A stretch of 64,000 nt of DNA from Amoeboaphelidium protococcarum. Its lineage: Eukaryota; Aphelidiomycota; Aphelidea. Below the pieces are notes generated by a model. The model did no database searches and was not told the origin of the DNA. It saw only the letters and a program-made list of their open reading frames with translations. Below are positions 24,242 to 34,391 of this stretch, one piece after another. A program made the translations under genes and the position numbers. The DNA lies in contig JALECJ010000001.1 in NCBI GenBank assembly GCA_023515745.1, positions 868,001 through 932,000 on the forward strand, given 5' to 3'. Each line of letters begins with the position of its first letter. Position 1 is the first letter of the stretch.

Positions 24242-26620
24242 ATGGAGGAGACAAGATTGAATGATGAGATGATGGCTCTTGAAGCCGCCAATGTACATGC
24301 TATCATTCAAGTTGAAGAGTAGAGCTAGGAGATGTTTAACAAGTTGAAAGACTCATTGGAAAAGGTGTCATTGTTGGAAACTATGCTGCTGGGATTCCAC
24401 ACCGAGTTGTAGACTATGGGCAAAGGCATTAGGATGATTGAGTAGTAGAATAGAGGACTCTAGTCATAGAATGCTAATCAGCGATCCCTGTTGAAACAGT
24501 TAAAGTCTATCCATGAGTCTACTGAAGTGTCGGATGATGTGATTCGGTGTATACAACACGATTCTCTGGAGACTTATGTTGGTATCACAAATTTGGAGCA
24601 TGCAACGTCAGTGCTATAGTAAAAGCTTCATATGAAGTTGGATCCCGTGGCAGCATCGCTACGTGCTGTGAATGAAAGAATCGGCTATTACAGTCAACTA
24701 GCTGCTCAGTTCAGCGGTAGATTGTGTGATTATATGAAGGATCAAGTTGGTTATAATGTTGATCTTTTGGTACCCGGAGATGGCGATACCATCAGTGGCA
24801 GTAATAAATCGAATAGAAAGAAATCCCAATTGTCTCCGAGCATACCATATCATGAATCATTCATAAAGTTCCTATTCTAATACCGAAAGTTGTTGTACTG
24901 GTTGAAGGATGTTGATCCGAGACAGCACAATGAATTGCTAATGGCGTATGTGTCCATAGTCAATCGCCTGTATCGAAAGGATGTTCGTGAATATATTGAT
25001 ACTTTGAAAGTTTATACCAAACGCGATTTGGATGAGTAAGCTGGTATGCTGTTCACTCATGGCAAAGGCGGTAGTTCTGTTTAGGTGTTTAGTCAGTAAA
25101 CGTCGCCGTAGAAGAGTAAAGGTATCAGTGGTATTCTGAGACATAAGAAGAATGCATCTACAGACTCTAATTATGCTCTGTACAGTAGTAGTTAGCAGAT
25201 CTCTCCTGGTGATAATAATAAAAATTCTAGTCCAGAGTCAAAGAAAGGCCTGAAGAAGATTACCGAGTTTACATCTACAGCATCTGTCACTAGTTTAGCC
25301 TTTGGACACCATCATAATTATAGTGGGAGTGGACACGTTAAAGAACCGTCCAGTGATACCACGAGCTTGGTTAATTCTGTTGTAATTCGTGAAGAAGACA
25401 TAATAAAGCCAGATGTTAGCTTTCGTAGGTGTCTCGAGTCTCTTTGTCTAGCCGTTGTTCGTGAGTAAAATGTTATAATCGAGCTATTCTCTCTGGCCGG
25501 ATGTAAACCTATTGAGTTGAGTTAGAAAGAAATAATAGATGAGCTGACTATACGCAAAGAGGCTTTGAAAGAGTTGAAGATAGTAAAGAAGACTGGTGAG
25601 TTAACTGGACAGATTTTCTCAGAGACAGCGGCAGATGTGCTCAGCCTGGTTGATTATGTTCTCAAGACTGATATTGCTCCATTGCCTGCTATTCTCTGTA
25701 TAATCGATTCCTACAGAAAGGAGTGGAAGTTGACATTCTGCCCATTCGTGAATGATCAGCTCCTGCTATAACTCAGTGAAAGGCTGTCTTCTGTATTTGA
25801 ACTATTCATTCAAGAGTAAATCAAGGCTATTGAAGACACTAAAATATCGGTAAAGAAGAGATTTGGACTAGTTCCATTCATAGAGACGTATCCACTGTTT
25901 GTGCGCCGTATAGAAGCGTATATGCTTCCCGAGTATAATGATTGTGATTCTAGAAAGCTACTCGATGCTGCGTATGACAAGATTGCCAAAGTCATGTTTG
26001 AACTATTGCACCAGGTTGGCCGGGATGCCAATGATGAGTCGACTAATGAACTATCAGAGGGCGTCAATCCAGCTGTAGCTGCCGATGATGATAACAAGGA
26101 GGTGCTCAACTTCCTGATCATGATGATTGAGAATATGCACCATCTGTATAATGAGAGTAGAGGTATAAAACTGCAATGTCTGGATGTGCATGTCAAGTAT
26201 TGTAAGTAGCAGTATGATGGTCATTTGAACACGTATACCAAGACTGTCATTAGAAGACCATTGCATAAGCTGCTTGAATTCTATGAAGGTGTTCAAGATT
26301 TACTGAAAACTAAATCGCCTGAGGAGGTTGGATATCATTTTGGCTATAACAGAACGGCACTGAAGAAGATTCTGGCTTAGTATAGCGGCAAGGATTTCAA
26401 GAAGGGCCTTGATTCTCTATTTAAGCGCGTGGAAAAGCATTTTCAAGATAACTCTGGTCTTCTGCAAGTTGTATGGCGAAATGTATAAGAGCAGTACCTG
26501 CGTTTGCATTCAGATTTTGAAGCTATGATCCTCAAATGTTTCCCTGGATCTGATCTGCATCTACAGGTGACTGTCAATGATCTGTGTGAATACTTTTCAG
26601 ACATTGCCAAAAATCGTTGA
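24242..26620 (+). CDS. SEC3: exocyst complex subunit Sec3/EXOC1
   Basis: 792 aa, single exon, ATG 24242, TGA 26618-26620. N-terminal LEAANVHAII and coiled coil match the start of the conserved Sec3 core. C-terminal Sec3_C region: FGLVPFIETYPLFVRRIEAY, LLDAAYDKIAKVMFELL, VLNFLIMMIENMHHL, HFGYNRTALKKILAQY. A Ser/Asn-rich unconserved insert lies at about 270-380. It tethers secretory vesicles to the plasma membrane. Unlike yeast and animal Sec3 there is no room upstream for the N-terminal PIP2/Rho-binding PH domain: the divergent GSTK gene starts 201 nt away. Confidence 0.88.
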
Positions 26621-26692
26621 TATGATTAAATGAATTGGCGTTGATGAACTAATAAATACGACGAGTAAATTGCGCAAAGTACCACAATATAT

Positions 26693-27718
26693 TCAATCTT
26701 GTTCATTTTGAGCATATCCTTGTCGTTAATTAGCATCTTCGGACGATATCCCGAGTTTTGACTGATTTGAATGACCTTGAATATCAGTCTATTCATCAAT
26801 TACAACGTCTTTCCTATTATCACTTGATCTTTGATCATACTGACTATTCTAACCTTGTTATTACTCTGATGAAGATTCTTGCTATTGTTACTATGAACTG
26901 TCGTGGACAATGTCTGCATCATGTGGCTGGTCAATTACACCGAAATTAACGTTATTGTTATTGGTCAAAAGAGCATTCTCAAATCCCGGTAAAAGGCTAC
27001 CTAAAAATGCAGCAGAAGTACCCAACCATGGATGACGCTGACCAATCTAATTAAATCTGTCAGCCAAATTATTAGGCTGCTGTTATTACTATTGCGGTTA
27101 CTACTATTGCTACTATTACTATTACGCCTATGCTCCATCCTATCCCAGTCCATTCTATCGCAACTATTATGCATCCAGGGCATTTCGCTACTATTATTAT
27201 TACTGGACCGCTGGTATCGCATTATTACCAACATTAACGGGACCAGATATTAAGTTTTAGAGGTACGTGATAAAGCCAACAGTATAAAGAAATCCGATAA
27301 CAGACGCCACCCATATTCCAACATTACGCCATCCCGAGGTACTGCCGCTAGTAAATAAAAAGCCAACAAACCAGAACTTGAGGAAATTGTAAATCAACTC
27401 GCCCATAAAAGCAAGGTTAATGCCAAAATTTAACTCAATCACTCGAACTCTTGGATTCTATTGACCAGCGACTACTGGCTGTTATTATCCAATAGGCTAC
27501 TACACCTAATTTCTATTCTGAAGCAAAGCATCTCCGTTATTAAGCTACTGCAGTATGGAGTTTATTCTATTTAATCTCTGGATCATCTCATCCGACTGCT
27601 CACCACGATTTTCATCCTCATTCAGACACACTGCGTAAGACTATCCATTTATTTTCACCACTGACCCGACAGGTGGAAGCTCCTTGACATCCAGCGGTAT
27701 ATTATAGAATTCTTTCAT
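26693..27718 (-). CDS. HERP-like ER membrane protein with UAR-encoded poly-Q tracts
   Basis: 341 aa, ATG 27718-27716, TGA 26695-26693. A short N-terminal region is followed by Q-rich sequence, then two hydrophobic helices (LAFMGELIYNFLKFWFVGFL, VASVIGFLYTVGFITYL) and a long Q/N-rich C-terminus ending in acid/Gln repeats. The paired helices in a Q-rich context resemble HERPUD/Usa1-type ERAD proteins; no intact ubiquitin-like domain is seen, so this is tentative. Between about 27050 and 27200 the Gln tracts are written mainly with TAA and TAG mixed with CAA/CAG, so under the standard code the region appears as a (CTA/TTA/TTG) repeat on the + strand. Confidence 0.65.
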
Positions 27719-27961
27719 GATTAAAAGTGCCTAATTAATAGTAAGAAAAAAGTTATGTCAAGGGTTAGATACAAAACTTATAAGCTCAAGTTTTCAAGAG
27801 CGAGAAATGTTTCGAAAGTTCCCGCTTGAAATAAATGGGCTTTTTGGTACAGAGATTAAGCGCACTGAAGAGACCGCTTTAAATGAATTTGCAATTTTTT
27901 CAATAAAGTTTAGAGTTAAAAAATTGCATAAAATTATATTTTCACTTACTATCACCATCAA

Positions 27962-28390
27962 TCATTCCCTAGGCGTTTTGTTTGTATGAGACATACCAAG
28001 AAGCCTAGAGCTTCCTTCAGCATTTGAGATACATTGCCCGAGTTGGTAATTGCCCTGAACAACAGGGAAGGATTACTCTTAATCAATGGCAGATTCACTC
28101 TTACAATTGCCGCCATTAAAAGTCTTCACTTCATAGCGAGGTGGGTACTCCTTAGTCGCAGCTTGTGAGACCTTCACCGAGACATCATCAATATATGAAC
28201 AACCGTCAAGAGTGGCAATGATAACCATATTTGGGCCCAGAGCATCGCCAGAGCAATCAGAAGAGGCGAAGCGCTGAAACACGACTTGCCACACTTCAGA
28301 GTTGGTGGTGCTGTCAAGATTGTTCGCGTTAGGCAAACCATAGGTGGACGCGATCAAAGCAGCAAAAGCAGTAGTTAGTTAGTATTTCAT
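27962..28390 (-). CDS. small secreted protein, tandem family copy A
   Basis: 142 aa; ATG 28390-28388, TGA 27964-27962. Signal peptide MKYQLTTAFAALIASTYG. The mature part follows a pattern shared with copies B and C: FQRFASSDCSGDALGP, DGCSYIDDVSVKV, VKTFNGGNCKSE, FPVVQGNYQLGQCI, NAEGSSRL. Four conserved cysteines suggest two disulfides. Family not recognised; extracellular effector or adhesin-like role is inference. Confidence 0.88.
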
Positions 28391-28512
28391 ATTGTCAGAT
28401 TAGTTAGGATTCTAGATAGTTTTATTACTTAATTTATAAGATTTGTTGTGGATTAAGAAGAAAGATCATCCTATATTTGTGCTTTTATAGGCGTAAATGC
28501 TGCAGCCAATGA
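28391..28512 (-). promoter_or_regulatory. duplicated promoter of copy A (TATA + CCAAT)
   Basis: About 120 nt almost identical to 31388-31512 upstream of copy C. TAT box (minus-strand TATAAAA, 28483-28489) about 95 nt before the ATG; a CCAAT element at 28506-28510 (plus-strand orientation). Confidence 0.65.
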
Positions 28513-29799
28513 GCTATCTGTGTAACAATGCAACCCATCGCTCTTGTTCATGAGTCAATTCAAGGCAATAGTATGTTACAGTAAAAGTCATTTGATCTAA
28601 TCGTGCACATATGAATGGCACGCGTGGCGTCACGCGGTAACAGCACAAATTGTCAATTATTAGGATGTAACTTGACGACTTTCTGATCGAGCAACCGTGA
28701 AGACGCGCCATTAGGACTGGTACTTGACGGGCAGTAAGAAATCCTTAAAATACTTTGGATGAATTCAAAGAATTTGTTAAGAATAGTATAAGAGAGTGAA
28801 GTGAATATGAGATATAACAAGTATATTTACAGTTGTTTCAACTCTTATATGATAAAGAGAGAGAGAGTGAGTGACTGAAACGCGTCAACACGGTTTCAGC
28901 TCAACAGAGATAACACCTTTGAGATCATTCACTCATAATCATGATATTTTTTATCATTTTTCAACCTTAGACGATCCGTTTCAGTACACTCTCACATTTA
29001 GAACGAAAAAGTAAAGGAAACTTGTGAGGTAGTGCCTTAATAAGATTATTGGTTAAAACAACGAAGGAACTGCATTCATCACAATCTATATAGTTTATGA
29101 TAATCTTATCAAAAAGAAATATGGAGTTACGAACAATGAGAAGTCATGCCAGCAATGTTTCATGTAAAATCTTGCCCATACTGGCGCAAGTGATCAAACT
29201 AACATTGACCATGAGAACAGATTTTGTACTGTATATGCAAGCTACATTTGCCACTTTCAGTGACAAGAAGTTGGAATTAAAGCCTTACCACATGATGAAA
29301 AATAGAATAAACGAGTTTTTGCAGTATATTGCAATTTAGTATGGCTGATGTCTGTCAATCAAGGGTCGAGAAAAGTTGCATTGCCGCAAGCTTCTCTTAT
29401 TACGGCCTTGGAAAAGTTTGTGGCGCATTGTGACATAGCAACTCAGTCTGTACTCACCCTTTCATTACCAACAGTATTGCCTGGACTCAGTTCCTTCAGG
29501 TACGATTCCATTTGAAATCCAGATTGAATATTTCTTCATTCACAAATTTGCGGTAGCCTCTAATCATGTCGAAACTTAAAAACTGAGGCAAATTCGCGGG
29601 TAAGATACTTAAGAAAGCATAGCCTAACAAGACAAGGTGCATGTGTTGATATTCTTTACGGTATTAGATCCTGTTTCGATCTGCGAGACTCAGAAATAGA
29701 TGGGCGTTTGAGACCTTTGCTATTCTGCTCAGATGGTTTATTAAAAATAAATTCAGCGATAATGTCATCCAAACTCTTATCACCTCTAATCATAAAGAA
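28513..29799. other. intergenic region between copies A and B
   Basis: 1.3 kb, AT-rich. A plus-strand frame from ATG 29097 (about 82 codons to TGA 29346) exists but has no recognisable feature. No other structure seen. Confidence 0.4.
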
Positions 29800-30216
29800 T
29801 CATTGCTTTAATTTCATGTGATAGCTAACGCCGATCAGTTTGGAACTAGAATCACCAATCGTCTTACACTAGTTTATCTTGTATGTGCCTTGTATAACAG
29901 GAGACGCGATACTTTCGGGCAAGGCGAATTTACTCTGACACCCAAAACCAGTAAATGTTTTGATTTGAAATTAAATCACAGGACCTGGAGAGCGCATGGC
30001 CTACAAAGACGTGTTTTCCAAGGAAGTGCAATCATTGACGGTGGCAGCGATAACCGAATTTCGACCAGTAGTATCTCCAGAGCAATCTGAATTGTCAAAG
30101 CTTTGAAACACGGCGTAAGAGTCACCAATAGTTGCATTCGATAGAGGCACCACAATAGATCTCCCAGAAGTTAAGGCGATCAAAGCAGCGAAAGCAGTTA
30201 TCAATTGGTATTACAT
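29800..30216 (-). CDS. small secreted protein, tandem family copy B
   Basis: 138 aa, ATG 30216-30214, TGA 29802-29800. Signal peptide QYQLITAFAALIALTSG; mature motifs FQSFDNSDCSGDTTG, NDCTSLENTSL, IKTFTGFGCQSK, SPVIQGTYKINQC, DSSSKLIGV. It appears truncated under the standard code (TAG after NTSL) but is intact with UAR as Gln. It is the most diverged copy, and its upstream region does not share the A/C promoter duplication, so A and C are the younger pair. Confidence 0.85.
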
Positions 30217-30967
30217 TTCTGTACGATTCAAAAGTGGATTGATTGATCGATCTTTATGCGTTATAAATTTATATTATTTAGAATTCTTTTGTTATTCTAA
30301 AGATATTATCTACTTTCTTTTAGGAAAATGGTGAACAAAGTAGAAATGAGACTACATTTATTCTCCTGCTGACATGGGAGCAATCCAATCAACTGAATTT
30401 GTTGGAATCGACAATCTTGTTGGTGGCTGATCCTGATTGGACAGAACAACGTGGTCTGACGCGCCGCTCCGTGAGAGAGCTCATTGGACAGTCGCACGTG
30501 TGGTGCTTGGCGAAGTCATGATAAAGTCCAGATTGATTAGTGATCTATATCTTCTTTCGGTAGCTTCAAATACATTTATTGTCTAACCGACTACATCTTT
30601 CTCTTAGAATCCAACAGAATTTGCAACGCTTAATCTCTAAGCTTTTCAGCCAATTATTTCAAATTCAATGTCACATCTCTAATCACTTAGTTACATCGCT
30701 GCAAATCAAGAATTACACTGCGTCTAACAAGGTGATATGAAGACCGTATTTAAATATCATAGCCAGATGTTCGCTGCCGTGCTCATTTTAAAAAGCTGTT
30801 ATGCGTAATAGTTAGGCAGGAAAGTCTGTGAAGCTAGCGTACTTCATAGAAAAAAACTGAACACGCGGCCAATCTTGTGTGAAAAGCGCAACATGGACGG
30901 ACACGGTAGATAAAAACGAAACTTTTATTTATTATTCCAAATCAACCTGAATTTCATCCTTGTTCTA
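30217..30967. other. intergenic region between copies B and C
   Basis: 751 nt. Short plus-strand frames occur, partly antisense to copy C, but none is supported by features. No RNA gene seen. Confidence 0.4.
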
Positions 30968-31387
30968 TCATTCCTTAGGGATCACGTGCTGGTTCACGGC
31001 AATCAGCTTGGAGCTTCCTTAGGCCGTTGCAATACATTGACCAACCTGATAATTGCCTTTCACAACAGGAAACACCTATTGTTCATCATAGGCATACTCA
31101 GCCTTACATCCGACACCGTTAAAGGTCTCGACCTCGTATTAAAGGATAGTGTCCACAGAGTTTGAGACCTTCAGAGAGACGTCACCTAGGGAAGTGCACT
31201 GGTTGACAGTAGCAACGACAGCTTTGTAAGGGCCTTGGGCTTCACCGGAGCAATCAGATGAGCTGAAGCGCTGAAACACGGCGTACTAATTACCAAAGGT
31301 AGAAGTGCTCTCAGGATGGTATTCGCTAGGCATACCATAGACGGACGCGATCAAGGCAGCAAAAGCAGTAGTCAGTTAGTATTTCAT
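30968..31387 (-). CDS. small secreted protein, tandem family copy C
   Basis: 139 aa, ATG 31387-31385, TGA 30970-30968. Signal peptide MKYQLTTAFAALIASVYG identical to copy A over 15 residues. Motifs FQRFSSSDCSGEAQGP, NQCTSLGDVSLKV, VETFNGVGCKAE, FPVVKGNYQVGQCI, AQGSSKLIAV. Same four-Cys pattern as A and B. Confidence 0.88.
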
Positions 31388-31512
31388 AATGTCAGATTAG
31401 TTAGGATTCTAGATAGTTTTATTACTTAAATTTATTAGATGTTGTTGTGGATAAGAAGAAGAAGGATCAGGCTATATATGTGCTTTTATAGGCGTATAAA
31501 CTGCAACCAATA
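31388..31512 (-). promoter_or_regulatory. duplicated promoter of copy C (TATA + CCAAT)
   Basis: Near-identical to the copy A upstream block, including the GTTAGGATTCTAGATAG leader segment. Minus-strand TATAAAA at 31484-31490, about 97 nt from the ATG; CCAAT at 31507-31511. Confidence 0.65.
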
Positions 31513-31839
31513 AGCTTTCCATGCAACCATGCAGTGATCACAGGCGGTCATTGTCCAATGACATGTACGGCTTCGTGTTCAAATGTTACCACGTTCCTTG
31601 TGCATGACTTTTTGAACGGCACGCGGTTACATGATACATTGTGCGCAATAGATGTAACTTCAATAATGTATAAACTCGTGTACTGTAAGTCACTTGTCGC
31701 TGACCTGGCGTAGTAAGAAACTAAATATTCCTACTGATAAATCTAAGTTCTGTATCAATATGCAGATAAATTCACACAAGCGGAGACAGTACTTTGTATT
31801 AGACAATTCATTTCTCTTAATCGTAATCTTTACTCTTGG

Positions 31840-32628
31840 TCAATCTTTCGATTATAATACCATCATGCGGACGGGGAATAAATTGTCTGGAAATCCAGTC
31901 TATTTCACGGCGAACAGAATTTTGCATCCAGCTTTTCTAATTAAACTACACCACAGCCTCTCGGACCGTGTGACACTTGAATCCTCAGCATCGTACGCGT
32001 AATGACTACTATCGAATGTCGTGTGATCACAGCGCTTCACATCGTTAGAGTCTGTAATATCAAAAAGCTGTTCATCAGATGTAGCAATTGATCTTAGAAA
32101 ATTCTCCTTAACGACAACTACGCCATTCTATGATTCGACCGCTTTGCAAGCATCATGTAAGAATTTCACTAGATCATCGTCTGTGAGGTGCTGTAATACC
32201 CATTGCGCCCAGACTAGAGAGTATTTATCCAGAGGAAACTGAAATTCATTCGCAGGCACTTGGAATATCGAGCCCAATTAAGGACATTCGTCCAAATTGT
32301 CGGCAAGCTTTTAGACAAACGACAATGTTGGCTCCACCACGTCAACTTTATCGCAAATATTCACCAGTAAAGCCTTAGTTATTCTTCCTATACCAGCACC
32401 AATTTCGCACGCAATCAAATTATTTCCATCTGATGTACGTTGTAGTGCCCCAGGATAACGCGTCTAAATTTCTCGAATCAACGCTTTAGATCCTTGGATA
32501 TCAGGCTGATGCACTTTAGATAATCCTCCGAGCATTCCATCTACAGTCGCTTCGGTTTAATCCCAATACTAATAAGCTTTCGTGTACCAACTAGAATCAT
32601 TCTACAGACTCTGCTAATCTTTTGTCAT
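31840..32628 (-). CDS. NTMT1: protein N-terminal (Xaa-Pro-Lys) methyltransferase
   Basis: 262 aa, ATG 32628-32626, TGA 31842-31840. Diagnostic YWDQTEATVDGMLGGLSKVH near residue 20, SAM-binding ACEIGAGIGRITKALL, then DVVEPT, WAQWVLQHLTDDDLVKFL and NGVVVVKEN. This is the NTMT1/Tae1 family, which alpha-N-methylates proteins starting Met-X-Pro-Lys, including ribosomal proteins and RCC1. Single exon; UAA/UAG at DQQSLQNDS, YQYWDQ and AVESQNG. It lies head-to-head with the binding-protein gene (166 nt apart). Confidence 0.93.
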
Positions 32629-32793
32629 TTTCTCTTTTTGTGCAGTGGCGGAGAAGATCATTTAATCGCTTACTTTTGTTACCATGGTAACCATTTGGAC
32701 ATGGGCACTTAGAGATCATCTTTGAGGTGCTTAGCCAAACTTAACAAATTATTGCCGGAATTATTCTACTTGAAATACCACTCTTGGGCCACA

Positions 32794-34328
32794 ATGATAT
32801 ATCTTAGGACTCTTTTACTGCAGGCTATAGTCGCTTCTTTGGTATCAGGAGGATCGCCTCTAACCAGCAATATCATAGACGGCAAATGCGCCGAAGATTA
32901 CCAGTTTGATGTTGATTATTTCCCTGACAAGACGCATACCGAGAAGAGTAATCTGTTTTCAGGTATGATCCTTATAATCTACATGTATACATACATAATC
33001 ATTATTCTATGTTTCAATTCGATGTAGTTATTTATGAAAAAGACCACAAGATTGTCCACAACAAGGTGACAGATGAACAATACATCCTCTATCAGTGCGG
33101 ATCTCCGAAACCAGTGGCCGATTCGAATTAAAAAGTTATCCAAGTTCCTATTACATCAGTATCTGTGCTTCAACCTTACATTCTACCTTACTTGGAGCTA
33201 CTTGGTGAGATTAAGGCCGTCAAGAGTGCAGCGAAAGCTGATCTCAGCAGCTCGACCTGTCTCAAGCGTAGAGTGGATGAAGGTAAAATGTTTAAACTGT
33301 CATATACACCAGCTTTGATGTACGAGCAGCTGGGTAAACCGGAGCAATACGTTGATATTCTAATTGATTAGATCAAAGATCTTGATAATAAGCGAGTATC
33401 ATTCAATGCACTTGAGGATGCTAATCCGGTGGCAAGATTGGAGTGGGTAAAGTTTTTAGCGCTGTTCTTCAACAAAGAGAAGGTGGCTAATTAAATATTT
33501 CATCATGTGCAAGGCTAATTTGAATGTTTAAAGAGCCATTCTAGACCGTAAACGCCAAAGCCCACCGTTGCTATTATCAATTACCGGGGCGCATACACCT
33601 ATATTGATCGCGAGGAGAATGTTCGTAATAAGAAGAATTAGCATTGGTATTTTGAAAGTAATTTGTACTTGAAAGCAGTGATCGAGGCTGCTGGTGGAAA
33701 GCTGTTCCGCGATGAGAGAAAGTATGAGAGCGTCAGTGAGTTTTAAGCAGTTTTGATGAAAAGTGGTAAGATTGACGTTGTCATTGATATGCACCAGATT
33801 CTTTCCAATGAAGAAGATTTACTTTTGAATTTCATGAAGACGTACGGGTTTCTGAAGGCCAATGGGCAGTAATACTCATGGATTGTACCATATGATCAGG
33901 TGAAGGAGCTTCAGTTTATAAAGAAGAACCGTGTTTTTAGAGTGGACAAGTTTAGAACTGATGTCGGCACTGATACATTCTAGGATTAGGCAAACATCCT
34001 CCCGCATCTGGTGGTTGAAGATTTTATCTAGCTGTTCCATCCTTATCGTTTGAAGTAGAAGAAAATGATGTATCTACGTAATGTGCTCACTAGTGAACAA
34101 CCTTCTCTGTCATCGCACTGTGAGCACGATTATCAATTGGCGCAGATCGCTTAAGCACGCAAAACATGTCAAGTTAAGCTATTCCTCGGTATGCATGATT
34201 TCGAATCTCTGTACACCGTGGAAGTATTTGCTTTGTCAGTTTTCTATCTATCAGCTGTATATGCTGCGGTGATGCTGTTTCGTCGCTAATAAAGAAATCT
34301 GTTACAAAGGGTAAATGATAAGACGTGA
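32794..34328 (+). CDS. periplasmic-binding-protein-like type I membrane protein, 2 exons
   Basis: Exons 32794-32962 and 33028-34328 around a 65-nt intron (GTATGA...GATGTAG); 489 aa, TGA 34326-34328. N-terminal signal peptide (IYLRTLLLQAIVASLVSG); large luminal/extracellular region with EQYILYQCGSPKP, ITSVSVLQPYILPYLELLG, IDVVIDMHQILSNEED; one transmembrane helix near the C-terminus (ALSVFYLSAVYAAVMLF) and a short basic tail. The layout resembles TroA/BtuF-type metal or cobalamin binding proteins seen fused to a membrane anchor in some eukaryotes. Ligand unknown; family call is tentative. Confidence 0.7.
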
Positions 34329-34391
34329 TAAGATGTTACGTTATAAGAGAGGTTTATTCATATCATTTGGTGTTCACTTTAAAGTTTTCTA

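Noticed and set aside
27040-27200. CTA/TTA/TTG simple-sequence repeat encoding a poly-Leu protein on the plus strand
   Set aside because: Antisense of the UAR/CAR poly-Q tract of the minus-strand HERP-like gene.
29097-29346. 82-codon plus-strand frame between secreted copies A and B
   Set aside because: No signal peptide, domain or codon bias; inside an AT-rich spacer.
31694-32002. 102-codon plus-strand ORF
   Set aside because: Overlaps the 3' part of NTMT1 on the opposite strand; chance frame.
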